A DNA stretch of 64,000 nt, from the NCBI GenBank assembly GCA_963847235.1, contig CAWJYU010000011.1, forward strand, positions 62,001 to 126,000, in the 5' to 3' direction. Origin of the DNA: JACDAN01 sp963847235 (GTDB taxonomy: Bacteria > Actinomycetota > Thermoleophilia > Gaiellales > Gaiellaceae). The notes beneath the pieces are model-generated. The model did not search any database. It saw only the letters and a program-made list of their open reading frames with translations, and was not told the DNA's origin. Position 1 is the stretch's first letter; each line of letters starts with the position of its first letter. Shown here piece after piece: positions 27,265 to 35,505 of the stretch. The position numbers were made by a program, and so were the translations under genes.

Positions 27265-28001
27265 TGCAGTGCCACGGGCTCCCGCGGGAGCTCGAAGTGG
27301 AAGCGTGCGCCGGACGGCTCGGCAGGCTCGTAGCGTAGGTCGCCGCCAAGAGCCTTCGCGAAGGACTTCGCAATCGCGAGGCCGAGGCCCGCGCCCTGCC
27401 GATGGCGCTTCGCCGAGTCCGTCTGCGAGAAACGGTCGAAGAGGACCGGGACGAACTCGTCGGGCACGCCCGGGCCATGGTCCTCGACGATCACGTCGAC
27501 GAGGCCGTTCCACTGCGTCCGCACCTCGATCGGCGGGGCGCCGTAGCGCAGAGCGTTCGTGAGGAGGTTCCCGATCACACGCTCGAAGGCAAGCGCGTCC
27601 GTGACGACCTCGAGGGCCGGCTCCACCCCCACGTCGACGTCGTCGATCCGCTCCGGTGCGATGCGCGCCAGCAGCTCGTCGATCCGCTCACGAGGATGGA
27701 ATCGCTCCGGGCTCAGCGCGATCGCGTGCGCGTCGAGGCGCGAGAGATCCAGCAGCTGATGCGTCAGCTCGGCGAGCTGCAGGCTCTGCTCGTAGAGCGT
27801 CTTGCGGAGATCCACCAGCTGCTCGTCGGCGAGCTCGTGGCCACGCAGATGCAGCGTCGCCGCGATCCCGTGAACGACGGCGATCGGCGTTTGCAGCTCG
27901 TGCGAGGCCAGGGAGACGAACTGCGTCTTCAGCTCGTCGAGCCTCTCCAGCTCGTCGAGCCTCGACTCCAACTCCTCGACTCTGTCCCCCCTCGCGGTCA
28001 T
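27261..28001 (-). CDS. Soluble sensor histidine kinase without sensor domain
   Basis: In 246 residues it has a short coiled-coil lead (about 1-25), HisKA with ASHELQTPIAVVHG (phospho-His about 34), N box NLLTNALRYG, G1 DHGPGVP, F box VLFDRFSQTD and G2 GAGLGLAIAKS. There is no membrane segment or PAS/GAF domain and no adjacent response regulator. It is an orphan kinase whose input must come from a partner or the coiled coil. Confidence 0.88.
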   Translation of the reverse strand: MTARGDRVEELESRLDELERLDELKTQFVSLASHELQTPIAVVHGIAATLHLRGHELADEQLVDLRKTLYEQSLQLAELTHQLLDLSRLDAHAIALSPERFHPRERIDELLARIAPERIDDVDVGVEPALEVVTDALAFERVIGNLLTNALRYGAPPIEVRTQWNGLVDVIVEDHGPGVPDEFVPVLFDRFSQTDSAKRHRQGAGLGLAIAKSFAKALGGDLRYEPAEPSGARFHFELPREPVALH

Positions 28002-28055
28002 TGGCGGAATGAGGGCAGGCGCGGACGGCCTCGCCGCCCGCGCTGCCGTTCTCCC

Positions 28056-28277
28056 TCAGGCTGGCGGCGGGCCTTCTTCGACGTAGGTCGAGCGACGGCG
28101 GCCAGGAACGCCGCCCCAGCTGGACCAGAACATCATCGAGAGGATCAGCCCCACTGCGCCGACGACCATCAGGATGACGCCGATGGCGTCCTCGCTGATG
28201 CCTGCGACGTCGCTCTGCAGACCCCAGACGAGAATCGCCCCGACGGCAACCAGTAACAGGCTTACTCCGAGTCCCAT
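28056..28277 (-). CDS. DUF6458-like two-TM protein
   Basis: This 73-residue membrane protein has helices LLLVAVGAILVWGL and AIGVILMVVGAVGLILSMMFW and a Pro-rich tail. The pattern matches the small actinobacterial DUF6458 family, which has no known function. AAGGAGG six bases before ATG 28277 supports strong translation. It is divergent from the ctaC operon. Confidence 0.75.
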   Translation of the reverse strand: MGLGVSLLLVAVGAILVWGLQSDVAGISEDAIGVILMVVGAVGLILSMMFWSSWGGVPGRRRSTYVEEGPPPA

Positions 28278-28378
28278 TCAGTGCCTCCTTTTGCGGCTGC
28301 GCAGGGCGAATGCCCTGCCGCAACTACACCCCGTGTACCCGCTCCGGCTGCGCCACTAACTCGGTAGGCTCGCGGTCG

Positions 28379-29122
28379 GTGCGCGCCGGGTCCCTGATCA
28401 CGGTTCTCCTGGTTTCCCTCGTGCTCGCGGCGATCGCGACAGCGGTCGCAATCTTCGTCCCGTGGCTCCCGGATCAGTCCTCCAAGGAGGCGGAGCGGAT
28501 CGACTTCGTCTTCTGGTTCGTGACCGCGATCTGCATCGCAATCTTCGCGGTGGTCGCGGGGATCAGCGTCTACTCGCTGGTCAAGTTCCGCGCGCGGCCG
28601 GACGACGACTCGGACGGCCCTCCGATCCACGGTCACACCGGAATCGAGATCGCGTGGACCGCGATTCCGCTCGTCCTGGTGATCGCGATGATCGTGGTCA
28701 GCTCGGTCGCGCTGGCGCAGAACGACCGCGTGCCCGACAACGCACTTCGCGTGGAGGTCTGGGGCCAGCAGTTCGCGTGGACGTTCCTGTACCCGGAGCA
28801 GGGCGCCGAGGCGGGCGAGGACAAGATGGCCTGCGTCCGGCGCGACCAGGGGATCATCGAGGACGGGTGCAAGATCTCGGCGAACCTCAGACTTCCGGTC
28901 GACCGCCCGACTCGCCTCTACTTGTCGGCCCGGGATGTGATCCACTCGTTCTGGGTGCCGGAGTTCCGCCAGAAGCAGGACGCTGTTCCGGGAATCACGA
29001 CCCAGATCACGGTCACCCCGACCGAGACCGGGAGCTACCGCCTGATCTGCACCGAGCTCTGCGGGCTCGGCCACGCGCTGATGCGGACCCGGGCGATCGT
29101 TACGTCGCGCAGCCGTCTTTGA
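28379..29122 (+). CDS. ctaC: Cytochrome c oxidase subunit II
   Basis: The protein has two N-terminal TM helices (ITVLLVSLVLAAIATAVAIF and the VTAICIAIFAVVAGI segment) and an external CuA cupredoxin domain. Ligands are His in DVIHSFWVPEF and the C-terminal CTELCGLGHALM (Cys, Glu, Cys, His, Met). It takes electrons from cytochrome c to CuA and on to subunit I. No fused haem c domain is present, so the dihaem lipoprotein at 33363 is a candidate donor. GTG 28379 gives 247 aa; the frame is open further upstream. Confidence 0.92.
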   Translation: MRAGSLITVLLVSLVLAAIATAVAIFVPWLPDQSSKEAERIDFVFWFVTAICIAIFAVVAGISVYSLVKFRARPDDDSDGPPIHGHTGIEIAWTAIPLVLVIAMIVVSSVALAQNDRVPDNALRVEVWGQQFAWTFLYPEQGAEAGEDKMACVRRDQGIIEDGCKISANLRLPVDRPTRLYLSARDVIHSFWVPEFRQKQDAVPGITTQITVTPTETGSYRLICTELCGLGHALMRTRAIVTSRSRL

Positions 29123-29161
29123 ACGCTGGCTAACGTCCCGGACGACTCCAGGTGGCATGAG

Positions 29162-31109
29162 TTGACCGCGGTCCACGAGCACAGCGAAGAGCACGAAGCG
29201 CAGGCGCCGCCGCCGCGGCGGCGGACGGGCCTGCGGCGGTTGCTGGCGCCGGGTTGGGCGCGCGCGGCGTGGATGACGGCGCTCTTCGCCGGCCTCGGCT
29301 TCGGCATCGTCGTGGGGATCCGCGCGCTCGCCGGCTGGGAGCCGATCCTCGAGTGGGAGCCGATCATCTCGGTCGCCTTCCTGGTTACTGCTCCGATCGG
29401 GTTCCTCTCCGGGCTCGGCGCGTTCGACTACTGGCTCCGCTGGGCCTTCGGCTTCCCGACGCAGCCCGAGGACCACTCGGGCCACGGCGCAAAGCGCTGG
29501 ACCGACTACTTCCGGATCAACACCGACCACAAGGTGATCGGCATCCAGTACGTCGTGACGACGGTCTTCTTCTTCCTCGCCGGCGGGATGATGGCGATGC
29601 TCGTCCGCGCCGAGCTCGCGCGGCCGGAAGCGGACTTCGTCGACCCGCAGACCTACAACGAGCTCTTCACGGCGCACGCTGCGCTGATGATCTTCCTCTT
29701 CGTGATCCCGGCCTTCGCCGGGCTCGCGAACTACGTGCTGCCGATCATGATCGGCGCGCCCGACATGGCGTTCCCGCGCCTGAACGCCCTGTCGTACTGG
29801 CTGCTCCCGATCGCCGGGATCATGATGCTCTCGAGCTTCTTCTTCCCGGGCTTCGGCGCCGGCTGGACGAACTACGCGCCGCTTTCGGTGGAGCAGCCGT
29901 TCGGGAACATCTTCTTCACGATGGCGGTCCAGTGGGCGGGCGCGTCGTCGATCGCGACCGCGCTGAACTTCCTGGTCACCATCATCACCATGCGGGCGCC
30001 GGGGATGACGTTCTGGCGCATGCCGCTCCTCGTCTGGGCGAACTTCACGACCTCACTGCTCGTCGTGATCGCGACGCCGTTCATCGCCGGCTCGCAGTTC
30101 TTCGTCACGTTCGACAAGCTGATGCACACCCACTACTTCGACATGGAGGGCGGCGGCTACGCGCTCGGGCTACCAGCACATCTTCTGGTTCTACTCCCAC
30201 CCGGCGGTCTACATCATGATCCTGCCCGGCTTCGGAATCGTCTCCGAGGTGATCTCGTCGATGTCCCGGAAGCCGATCTTCGGCTACCGCCTGATGGCGC
30301 TCTCCCTCGTCGCCATCCTCATCCTCGGCTTCTCCGTGTGGGCGCACCACATGTTCGTCGCCGGGATGGCGCCTTGGCTCCGCATCCCGATGATGATCAC
30401 GACGCTGCTGATCGCCGTGCCGACCGGAATCAAGGTGTTCTCCTGGCTGGCCACGACCTGGGAGGGGAAGATCAACTTCTCGACGCCGATGTTATTCGCG
30501 CTCGGGTTCGTCTCGATGTTCGTGATCGGCGGACTGTCAGGGATCTTTCTCGGCGCCGTCCCGATCGACATCCACTCGTCGGACACCTACTACGTCGTCG
30601 CGCACATCCATTACGTGCTCTTAGGTGGCTCACTGTTCACGATCTTCGCGGGCTTCTACTACTGGTTCCCGAAGATGACCGGGCGGATGTACAACGAGAC
30701 GCTCGGGAAGATCCACTTCTGGTGCACCTTCCTCGGCGTGAACGCGACGTTCTTCCCGATGCACCTCATCGGCCTACAGGGCCAGCCGCGGCGGGTCTAC
30801 ACGTACGAGGACCGGTTCAGCGAGTGGAACTTCTTCATCTCGATCTCGTCCTTCCTGCTGGGCGCCTCGTTCATCATCTTCGTCTACAACATGACCGTGA
30901 GTTGGGCCCATGGCGCGCGGGCTCCGGCGAATCCGTGGCGGGCAATGACGCTCGAGTGGCAGGTCTCGTCGCCGCCGCCGGTCTTCAACTTCGACGAGAT
31001 CCCGCAGGTGGTCGGGAACCCGTACGAGTACGGCGTCCCAGGCGCAAAGCACGCGATCCTGAACGGGGAGCGTGATCGTGAGGTCGCGACGGAGGAGGTC
31101 CGGCGGTGA
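29162..31109 (+). CDS. ctaD: Cytochrome c oxidase subunit I, A2-type, one frameshift
   Basis: This is the haem-copper catalytic subunit. The first frame runs to GGGYALG near 30168 and the rest follows in the next frame, YQHIFWFYSHPAVY; a single-base indel in a G-run explains it. His ligands are in LFTAHAALMIF, WFYSHPAVY, AHHMFVAGM and AHIHYVLLG. YSHP in place of the XGHPE glutamate motif marks an A2-type D-channel. TTG 29162 follows AGGTGG with seven-base spacing. The stop overlaps the next GTG (GTGA). Confidence 0.93.
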
Positions 31110-31963
31110 GGCATCTCCTGGTCGTGGCGAACGAGACGGTGACGGGGAGCGGGCTGATCGACGCCGTCAAGCGGAAGGCCGACGAGCAGGGCGTCGAGCT
31201 CGTGACCGTCCTCGCGCCGGTCTCGTCACCGGACGCGGGCTACGTCGTCTACGAGGACACGCGGCGCGCCGCGGCCGGGCGGCGGCTCGACCGGACGCTC
31301 ACGCAGCTCCGCGAGGCCGGCATCCCCGCGCACGGGCTCGTGCTCGAGACCGACCCGGAGTCGGCGGTCAAGGATGCGTTCGGGATGCTGGACCCGGCCC
31401 CGACCGACATCATCGTCTCCACCCACCCGCTCCAGAAGTCGGGCTGGCTGCGCAAGAACGTCGTCGACCGGATCCGGAAGGCGGCCGGCGAGGTCCCCGT
31501 CGAGCACGTCGTCGCCGAGGACTCGGACGAGGAGGGAATGCGCAACGTGCTCGTCGTCGCGAACGAGACGGTCGTCGGCAAGCCGCTGATCGACCGGATC
31601 CGCGAGCGCGCCGAACAGGGCCCGGCGAGCTTCCTGATCATCTCGCCGCAGAGCGACCCCAGCCAGGGCGAGCATCCGGACGCCGAGCGGCGCCTCCGCC
31701 GCACGCTTTCCGAGCTACGCGCCGCCGGCATCGAGGCCCACGGCCAGATCGCACACCCGGATCCCTACACGGCGGCGATGCAGGCGATCGAGGACGAGCG
31801 TGTGGACGAGGTGATCGTCTCGACGTTCGAGCCGTCGCGGTCGCCGTGGATGCGGCGCAACCTCGTTCAGCGGCTGCACAGCGATGCCAAGGTCCCGGTC
31901 GAGCACGTCGTCATCGCGCCCGAGGAAGTGGGAGCCGACCCGCCGGCGGTGACGGCCGAGTGA
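31106..31963 (+). CDS. Tandem USP-like protein inside the cox operon
   Basis: The 285-residue soluble protein consists of two homologous halves (about 1-139 and 144-285). Each begins LLVVANETV or VLVVANETV and ends DIIVSTHP/EVIVSTFE and PVEHVV. The fold looks like a universal stress protein (Rossmann-like alpha/beta), but the usual C-terminal G-x9-G-S/T ATP site is not seen; VSTxP-x-S-x-W replaces it. GTG 31106 overlaps the ctaD stop and the stop overlaps the ctaE GTG, so it is expressed as part of the oxidase operon. Function unknown. Confidence 0.8.
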   Translation: MRHLLVVANETVTGSGLIDAVKRKADEQGVELVTVLAPVSSPDAGYVVYEDTRRAAAGRRLDRTLTQLREAGIPAHGLVLETDPESAVKDAFGMLDPAPTDIIVSTHPLQKSGWLRKNVVDRIRKAAGEVPVEHVVAEDSDEEGMRNVLVVANETVVGKPLIDRIRERAEQGPASFLIISPQSDPSQGEHPDAERRLRRTLSELRAAGIEAHGQIAHPDPYTAAMQAIEDERVDEVIVSTFEPSRSPWMRRNLVQRLHSDAKVPVEHVVIAPEEVGADPPAVTAE

Positions 31964-32559
31964 GCGCGCACGCCGAGGCGCATCACGGACTGCATCCGCC
32001 CGAGGCAAATCGCAGCTCCCGGGTCGATGCCCCGACCCTCGGGATGCTCCTCTTCATCGCCTCGGAGATCATGCTCTTCGGGTCGTTCTTCACGGCGTAC
32101 TTCTTCATCCGCGTCAACGGGAACTCAGAGTGGCCACTGGAGCCCTTCCACCTTCCGGTCTTCGTCGCCGGCGTGAACACGGCGATCCTGGTCACCTCCA
32201 GCTTCACGATCCACTGGGCCCTGCAGTCGATCAAGCGCGGCAACCGGGCGGGCCTCCAGGCCGGGCTCGTCCTGACTCTCGCGCTGGGCGCCACGTTCCT
32301 GATCACGCAGATGCTCGAGTACGCGCGCGTCGGCTTCTCGCCGGCGGACGGCGCGTTCGGGACGATCTTCTACGGGCTGACCGGGCTCCACGGCGCGCAC
32401 GTGTTCGTCGGGCTCACGCTGCTCACGTTCGCGACGATCAGGGCGTTCCGTGGGCACTTCACCGAATCGCACCACCATGGCGTCGAGATCCCGGGGATCT
32501 ACTGGCACTTCGTGGACGTAATGTGGATCGTGGTGTACGCGACGATCTACCTCTTGTAG
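31960..32559 (+). CDS. ctaE: Cytochrome c oxidase subunit III
   Basis: The 199-residue membrane protein has five helices, the short subunit III form. Typical segments are LLFIASEIMLFGSFFTAYFF, the GLTGLHGAHVFVGL helix and the final YWHFVDVMWIVVYATIYL. It stabilises subunit I and is linked to proton uptake. It is coupled by GTGA to the USP-like gene before it and followed after six bases by another USP-like gene. Confidence 0.93.
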   Translation: MSAHAEAHHGLHPPEANRSSRVDAPTLGMLLFIASEIMLFGSFFTAYFFIRVNGNSEWPLEPFHLPVFVAGVNTAILVTSSFTIHWALQSIKRGNRAGLQAGLVLTLALGATFLITQMLEYARVGFSPADGAFGTIFYGLTGLHGAHVFVGLTLLTFATIRAFRGHFTESHHHGVEIPGIYWHFVDVMWIVVYATIYLL

Positions 32560-32565
32560 AGCGCC

Positions 32566-33213
32566 ATGAGGAATCCATTCCGGAATGAGGCAGATGCTTT
32601 CCGGCTGGTGCTGCTCGCGGTCGGCTACTTCGCGCTGATCGTCATCGCGGCCGCGATCAACACCTGGCTCGGCGTCGCCGTTTTCGTGCTGCTCACGCTC
32701 CTGGCGATCGCCGTGGTCGTCAAGGCCCGGCGCGAGCCGCCGCAGCGGGCGGTGATCCGGCCGAGCGCGCCCGGCGAGCGCCGCATCCTCGTGATCGCGA
32801 ACGAGACCGTCGGCGGGACGCCGCTTCGGGACGTGATCCACCGCCGAGCCGAGGGCGTCGAGGAGATCGTCCGCGTCGTCTGCCCCGCGCTGATGTCGCC
32901 CGTTCGCTACTTCGCTTCCGACGAGGACGGCCCCAGGGCCGCGGCGCAGGTACGGCTGGAGCGGAGCCTCGAGCGCCTTCGCGAGCTCGGCGTGACGGCG
33001 GAGGGAGAGGTCGGCGACGCCGATCCGCTCCAGGCGATCGAGGACGGCTTACGCACCTTCGGCGCCGACGAGGTGATCATCTCGACGCATCCGGAGGGCC
33101 GGTCGGTCTGGCTCGAGAAGGGAGTCGTCCGCGCGGCACGCGAGCGCTTCGACGTGCCGATCACGCACGTGGTCGTGGATCTCGAGGCCGAACGCGACGA
33201 AGCACCGGCCTAG
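32566..33213 (+). CDS. Two-TM protein fused to USP-like domain (possible oxidase subunit IV position)
   Basis: Of 215 residues, the first 65 form two TM helices (LVLLAVGYFALIVIAAAI and GVAVFVLLTLLAIAVVV). The rest is a third copy of the domain in the 31106 gene (RILVIANETVGG, DEVIISTHPEGRSVWL, PITHVVV). Small two-to-three-helix proteins after ctaE are usually oxidase subunit IV. Here the same slot carries a cytoplasmic USP-like module, which would hold it at the membrane beside the oxidase. Confidence 0.75.
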   Translation: MRNPFRNEADAFRLVLLAVGYFALIVIAAAINTWLGVAVFVLLTLLAIAVVVKARREPPQRAVIRPSAPGERRILVIANETVGGTPLRDVIHRRAEGVEEIVRVVCPALMSPVRYFASDEDGPRAAAQVRLERSLERLRELGVTAEGEVGDADPLQAIEDGLRTFGADEVIISTHPEGRSVWLEKGVVRAARERFDVPITHVVVDLEAERDEAPA

Positions 33214-33268
33214 TCCTTTCGGGCGGGTTCTGGTGCCAGGCACCGAGCCGTGGCTCCGTCGGGCAGTG
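33213..33268. repeat. Dispersed GGTGCCAGGCACC repeat, copy A
   Basis: The perfect 6-1-6 palindrome GGTGCC-A-GGCACC (33232-33244) lies within a longer conserved block that starts CCTTTCGGGCGGGTTCT, directly after the stop of the membrane USP-like gene. The same block recurs at 33315 and 47335. Confidence 0.6.
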
Positions 33269-33314
33269 AGGGCTTGGCGCTGACGCTGATCTGCGTACCA
33301 GTCTCCGCCCGCCA

Positions 33315-33361
33315 GGCCGTGTCCTGGTGCCAGGCACGAAGACGCGTCCCGCCGGGACAGG
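33315..33361. repeat. Dispersed GGTGCCAGGCACC repeat, copy B
   Basis: GCCGTGTCCTGGTGCCAGGC starts the unit and GTCCCGCCGGGAC (33347-33359) ends it with a second small palindrome. It sits directly after the 3' end of the minus-strand cytochrome c gene. Between copies A and B (33269-33314) I see no gene. Confidence 0.6.
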
Positions 33362-33362
33362 G

Positions 33363-33992
33363 CTAGCCGCCGCTGACGTAACGCGCGAGTGCGCGGATCT
33401 GCTCGTCCTCGAGCTGGTCGCCGAAGGCCGGCATCCCGCCACCGCCGTTCGTGATCTGCTGGACCGCGTCCTCGAAGCTGGGCTGAGCCTCGTCGAGGTT
33501 CGGTCCGACGGTGCCCGAGGTCCCCGCCTTCTCGAGCACGTGGCACGAGCCGCAGTTGCTCGTGAAGAGCGACTTCGGATCGTCGCCGCCCGCCCCCGGT
33601 CCGCCGCCGATCGAGGCGTCGGGGTTGGCAGCAACCAGGGCCACGTAGAGCGCCACGGCATCGGCGTCGGGATCGTCGAGGAGGTCTTCAGGCATCGGCG
33701 GGACGGGATAGTCGATCTGCTGCCGGACGACCTCGCGGATCGTGTCCTCCGCGAAGCCCTCCATCCGCGGGGCGGAGAACGCGTCGTCGAGATTCGGGCC
33801 GCTCGCCGGGTTCTGCACCGGGTTCGAGCCGTTCGTACCCGCCTCGCGAAGCGTGTGGCAGCCGCCGCAGGTCTGCTGGAAGATCTCCTTGCCGCGGGCC
33901 GGGTCGGCGGTCTCCTCCGTGAGCCCTTCGGTGCCGCAGCCGGTGACCGCGAGCGCGGTGAGAACCAGGAGAGCGGCGCCGACCGCCCGCAA
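33363..33992 (-). CDS. Dihaem cytochrome c lipoprotein
   Basis: It has an N-terminal lipoprotein signal (ALLVLTALAVTGC) and two class I cytochrome c domains with CGGCHTL and CGSCHVL haem sites, the second with an axial Met in GGGGMPAF. Residues between them include a 30-residue insert. It is probably anchored outside the membrane and passes electrons to the oxidase encoded just upstream on the other strand. TTG 33992 is the likely start, immediately after the STAS gene stop. The second domain is closely similar to the cytochrome domain of the gene at 43231. Confidence 0.85.
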   Translation of the reverse strand: MRAVGAALLVLTALAVTGCGTEGLTEETADPARGKEIFQQTCGGCHTLREAGTNGSNPVQNPASGPNLDDAFSAPRMEGFAEDTIREVVRQQIDYPVPPMPEDLLDDPDADAVALYVALVAANPDASIGGGPGAGGDDPKSLFTSNCGSCHVLEKAGTSGTVGPNLDEAQPSFEDAVQQITNGGGGMPAFGDQLEDEQIRALARYVSGG

Positions 33993-33993
33993 C

Positions 33994-34359
33994 TTACGTA
34001 GACGGCTGGGTCGCTGACCCGAGGCCGGCGGTCGCTTCGTCCCGGCTTCCGTAGATCGTGAAGACCCGGTCGAGGCCCGTGATCTCGAAGATCTTCGTGA
34101 TGTTGCGGTCGCTCGAGACGAGCGACAGTTGGCCGTCGTTCGTGCGGAGCCGCTTGACTCCGCCGACGAGGACGCCGAGGGTCGTCGAGTCGATGAAGGT
34201 CGTGTTGGAGAAGTCGACGACGACCTCCTTCGCACCCTGGTTGATCACCTCGAGGAGCTGCTGCTTGAACTCCGGCGCCGTGTAGAGGTCGACCTCGCCC
34301 GTCAGCGAGATCACGTAGGCCGAGTCGCCCAGCTGTTCGGTGTTGATGTCGAAGTTCAC
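33994..34359 (-). CDS. STAS-domain anti-sigma factor antagonist
   Basis: The 121-residue SpoIIAA/RsbV-like protein has a typical start (YVISLTGEVDLYTAPEFK) and the phosphorylatable serine in FIDSTTLGVLVGG (about 58). Such proteins release a sigma factor by binding its anti-sigma kinase when unphosphorylated. No sigma or RsbW-like kinase gene is in the window, so the partner is elsewhere. Confidence 0.9.
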   Translation of the reverse strand: MNFDINTEQLGDSAYVISLTGEVDLYTAPEFKQQLLEVINQGAKEVVVDFSNTTFIDSTTLGVLVGGVKRLRTNDGQLSLVSSDRNITKIFEITGLDRVFTIYGSRDEATAGLGSATQPST

Positions 34360-34408
34360 GCGCCTCCCTAGGTTCGTAAAGCAGCCGGGAGTCTAGTGGG
34401 TCGCGACG

Positions 34409-35305
34409 CTACTGGTTCGCGTTGGGGGCCGGCGCGTTCGCGGCCTTCTTGAGCGCCGGAAGCTGAGCCCTCACCGCGGGCGCGCTCGCCGAATCGGGCG
34501 CGACCTCGAGGTAGCGCTCGTACGCCGTGACGGCAGCCTTCAGGTCGCCGGCGGACTGGGCGGCCTGGCCGAGCTGGAGGAAGATCAGCGGCTCCTCCGC
34601 CTCTAGGTCGTCCGGCGTCACCGCCACGAGCTTGTTGAACACCCGCGTCGCGTCCTTGTAGGACTGCTGGGCGCCGAGGAACGCGTTGTTCAGCTGCTGG
34701 TTGTACTTCTGCGACTCGAGCGCCGTGATCTGCGGGTTGGAAAACGCCTGGCCGAACGGGCTCGAGGTGCCCGGAGTCAGCACGTCGCCGCCGGTCAGCT
34801 CCGTGAGCTGCGCGCGCGCGACCGCGCCCTGCTCCTCGTTGATGCGGGCCTGGGCCATGTGCAGCGCACCGAGCTGGCGCAGCGCTTCACGGTCGCTCGG
34901 CCGCATCTGCACGTAGCGCTCGAGCGGCTGGATCGCCTCCGCGTTCCGGTTCTCCCGCTGGAGCGCCGAGGCGAGGTCCCGGTAGCCCTGTGGGTTGTTC
35001 GGCTCGTCCTTGATCTTGTCGTTCGACTCGTCGACGCTCGGCCCGGCATCCGATGACTGAGAGAGGCCCTGGAGGACGTCACCGAGGCCCGTCCCGGGGA
35101 TGGAGCCGCCGACGTTGAAGATCACGTAGCCGAGGCCGAACACGACCGCGAGGAAGACGAACATCCACTTCGCCTGTCGCCGCAGGCGGGGGAAGAACAT
35201 CGTGTCCTCGTAGGTCGCGGTGGGCGTGCGCGAAGGCGCCGGAGGCCGAGGATTCGGCCGGCGCTCTCGCTGCTGCCTGTTGCGTCGCTGTGCCGAACGT
35301 GCCAT
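34409..35305 (-). CDS. Membrane-anchored TPR protein
   Basis: The 298-residue protein has a very basic N-terminus (RRNRQQRERRPNPRPP), one TM helix (WMFVFLAVVFGLGYVIFNVG, about 47-66) and then TPR-like helical pairs from about 100 (YRDLASALQRENRNAEAIQP) to about 285. Orientation and partners are unknown; such proteins usually scaffold complexes. It lies downstream of tatA-tatC on the same strand. Confidence 0.75.
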   Translation of the reverse strand: MARSAQRRNRQQRERRPNPRPPAPSRTPTATYEDTMFFPRLRRQAKWMFVFLAVVFGLGYVIFNVGGSIPGTGLGDVLQGLSQSSDAGPSVDESNDKIKDEPNNPQGYRDLASALQRENRNAEAIQPLERYVQMRPSDREALRQLGALHMAQARINEEQGAVARAQLTELTGGDVLTPGTSSPFGQAFSNPQITALESQKYNQQLNNAFLGAQQSYKDATRVFNKLVAVTPDDLEAEEPLIFLQLGQAAQSAGDLKAAVTAYERYLEVAPDSASAPAVRAQLPALKKAANAPAPNANQ

Positions 35306-35343
35306 GCAGGCCCTAGGGTAGCGACCGCCAATCGAACGACTCG

Positions 35344-35505
35344 CCGATTGAAGTGCGCGAAGTCCCGATACGCGTACAACCCGACGAGCCCTTCGACGGT
35401 GTCGGCCGGGAGGGCGTAGTCGTTCCGCCGCGCGATCTCGAGCAGCGTCTCTGGCCGCACCGTCCCCTCTAGGTGGACATGGAGCTCGATCTTCGGGAAG
35501 CTCAC
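35344..35505 (-). pseudogene. Adenosine deaminase N-terminal remnant
   Basis: GTG 35505 overlaps the tatC stop (GTGA). About 53 residues match the start of adenosine deaminase: FPKIELHVHLEGTVRPETLL, with the HxH metal motif, and DFAHF. After this the frame continues in unrelated sequence and runs into the start of the TPR gene. The metal-binding His, catalytic Glu and Asp of the remaining roughly 280 residues are nowhere on either strand here. It is a truncated stub, not a frameshift. Confidence 0.75.

Noticed and set aside
33213..33361. CRISPR array
   Set aside because: Only two repeat copies about 95 bp apart with no regular spacers and no cas genes; related copies are dispersed over the window.
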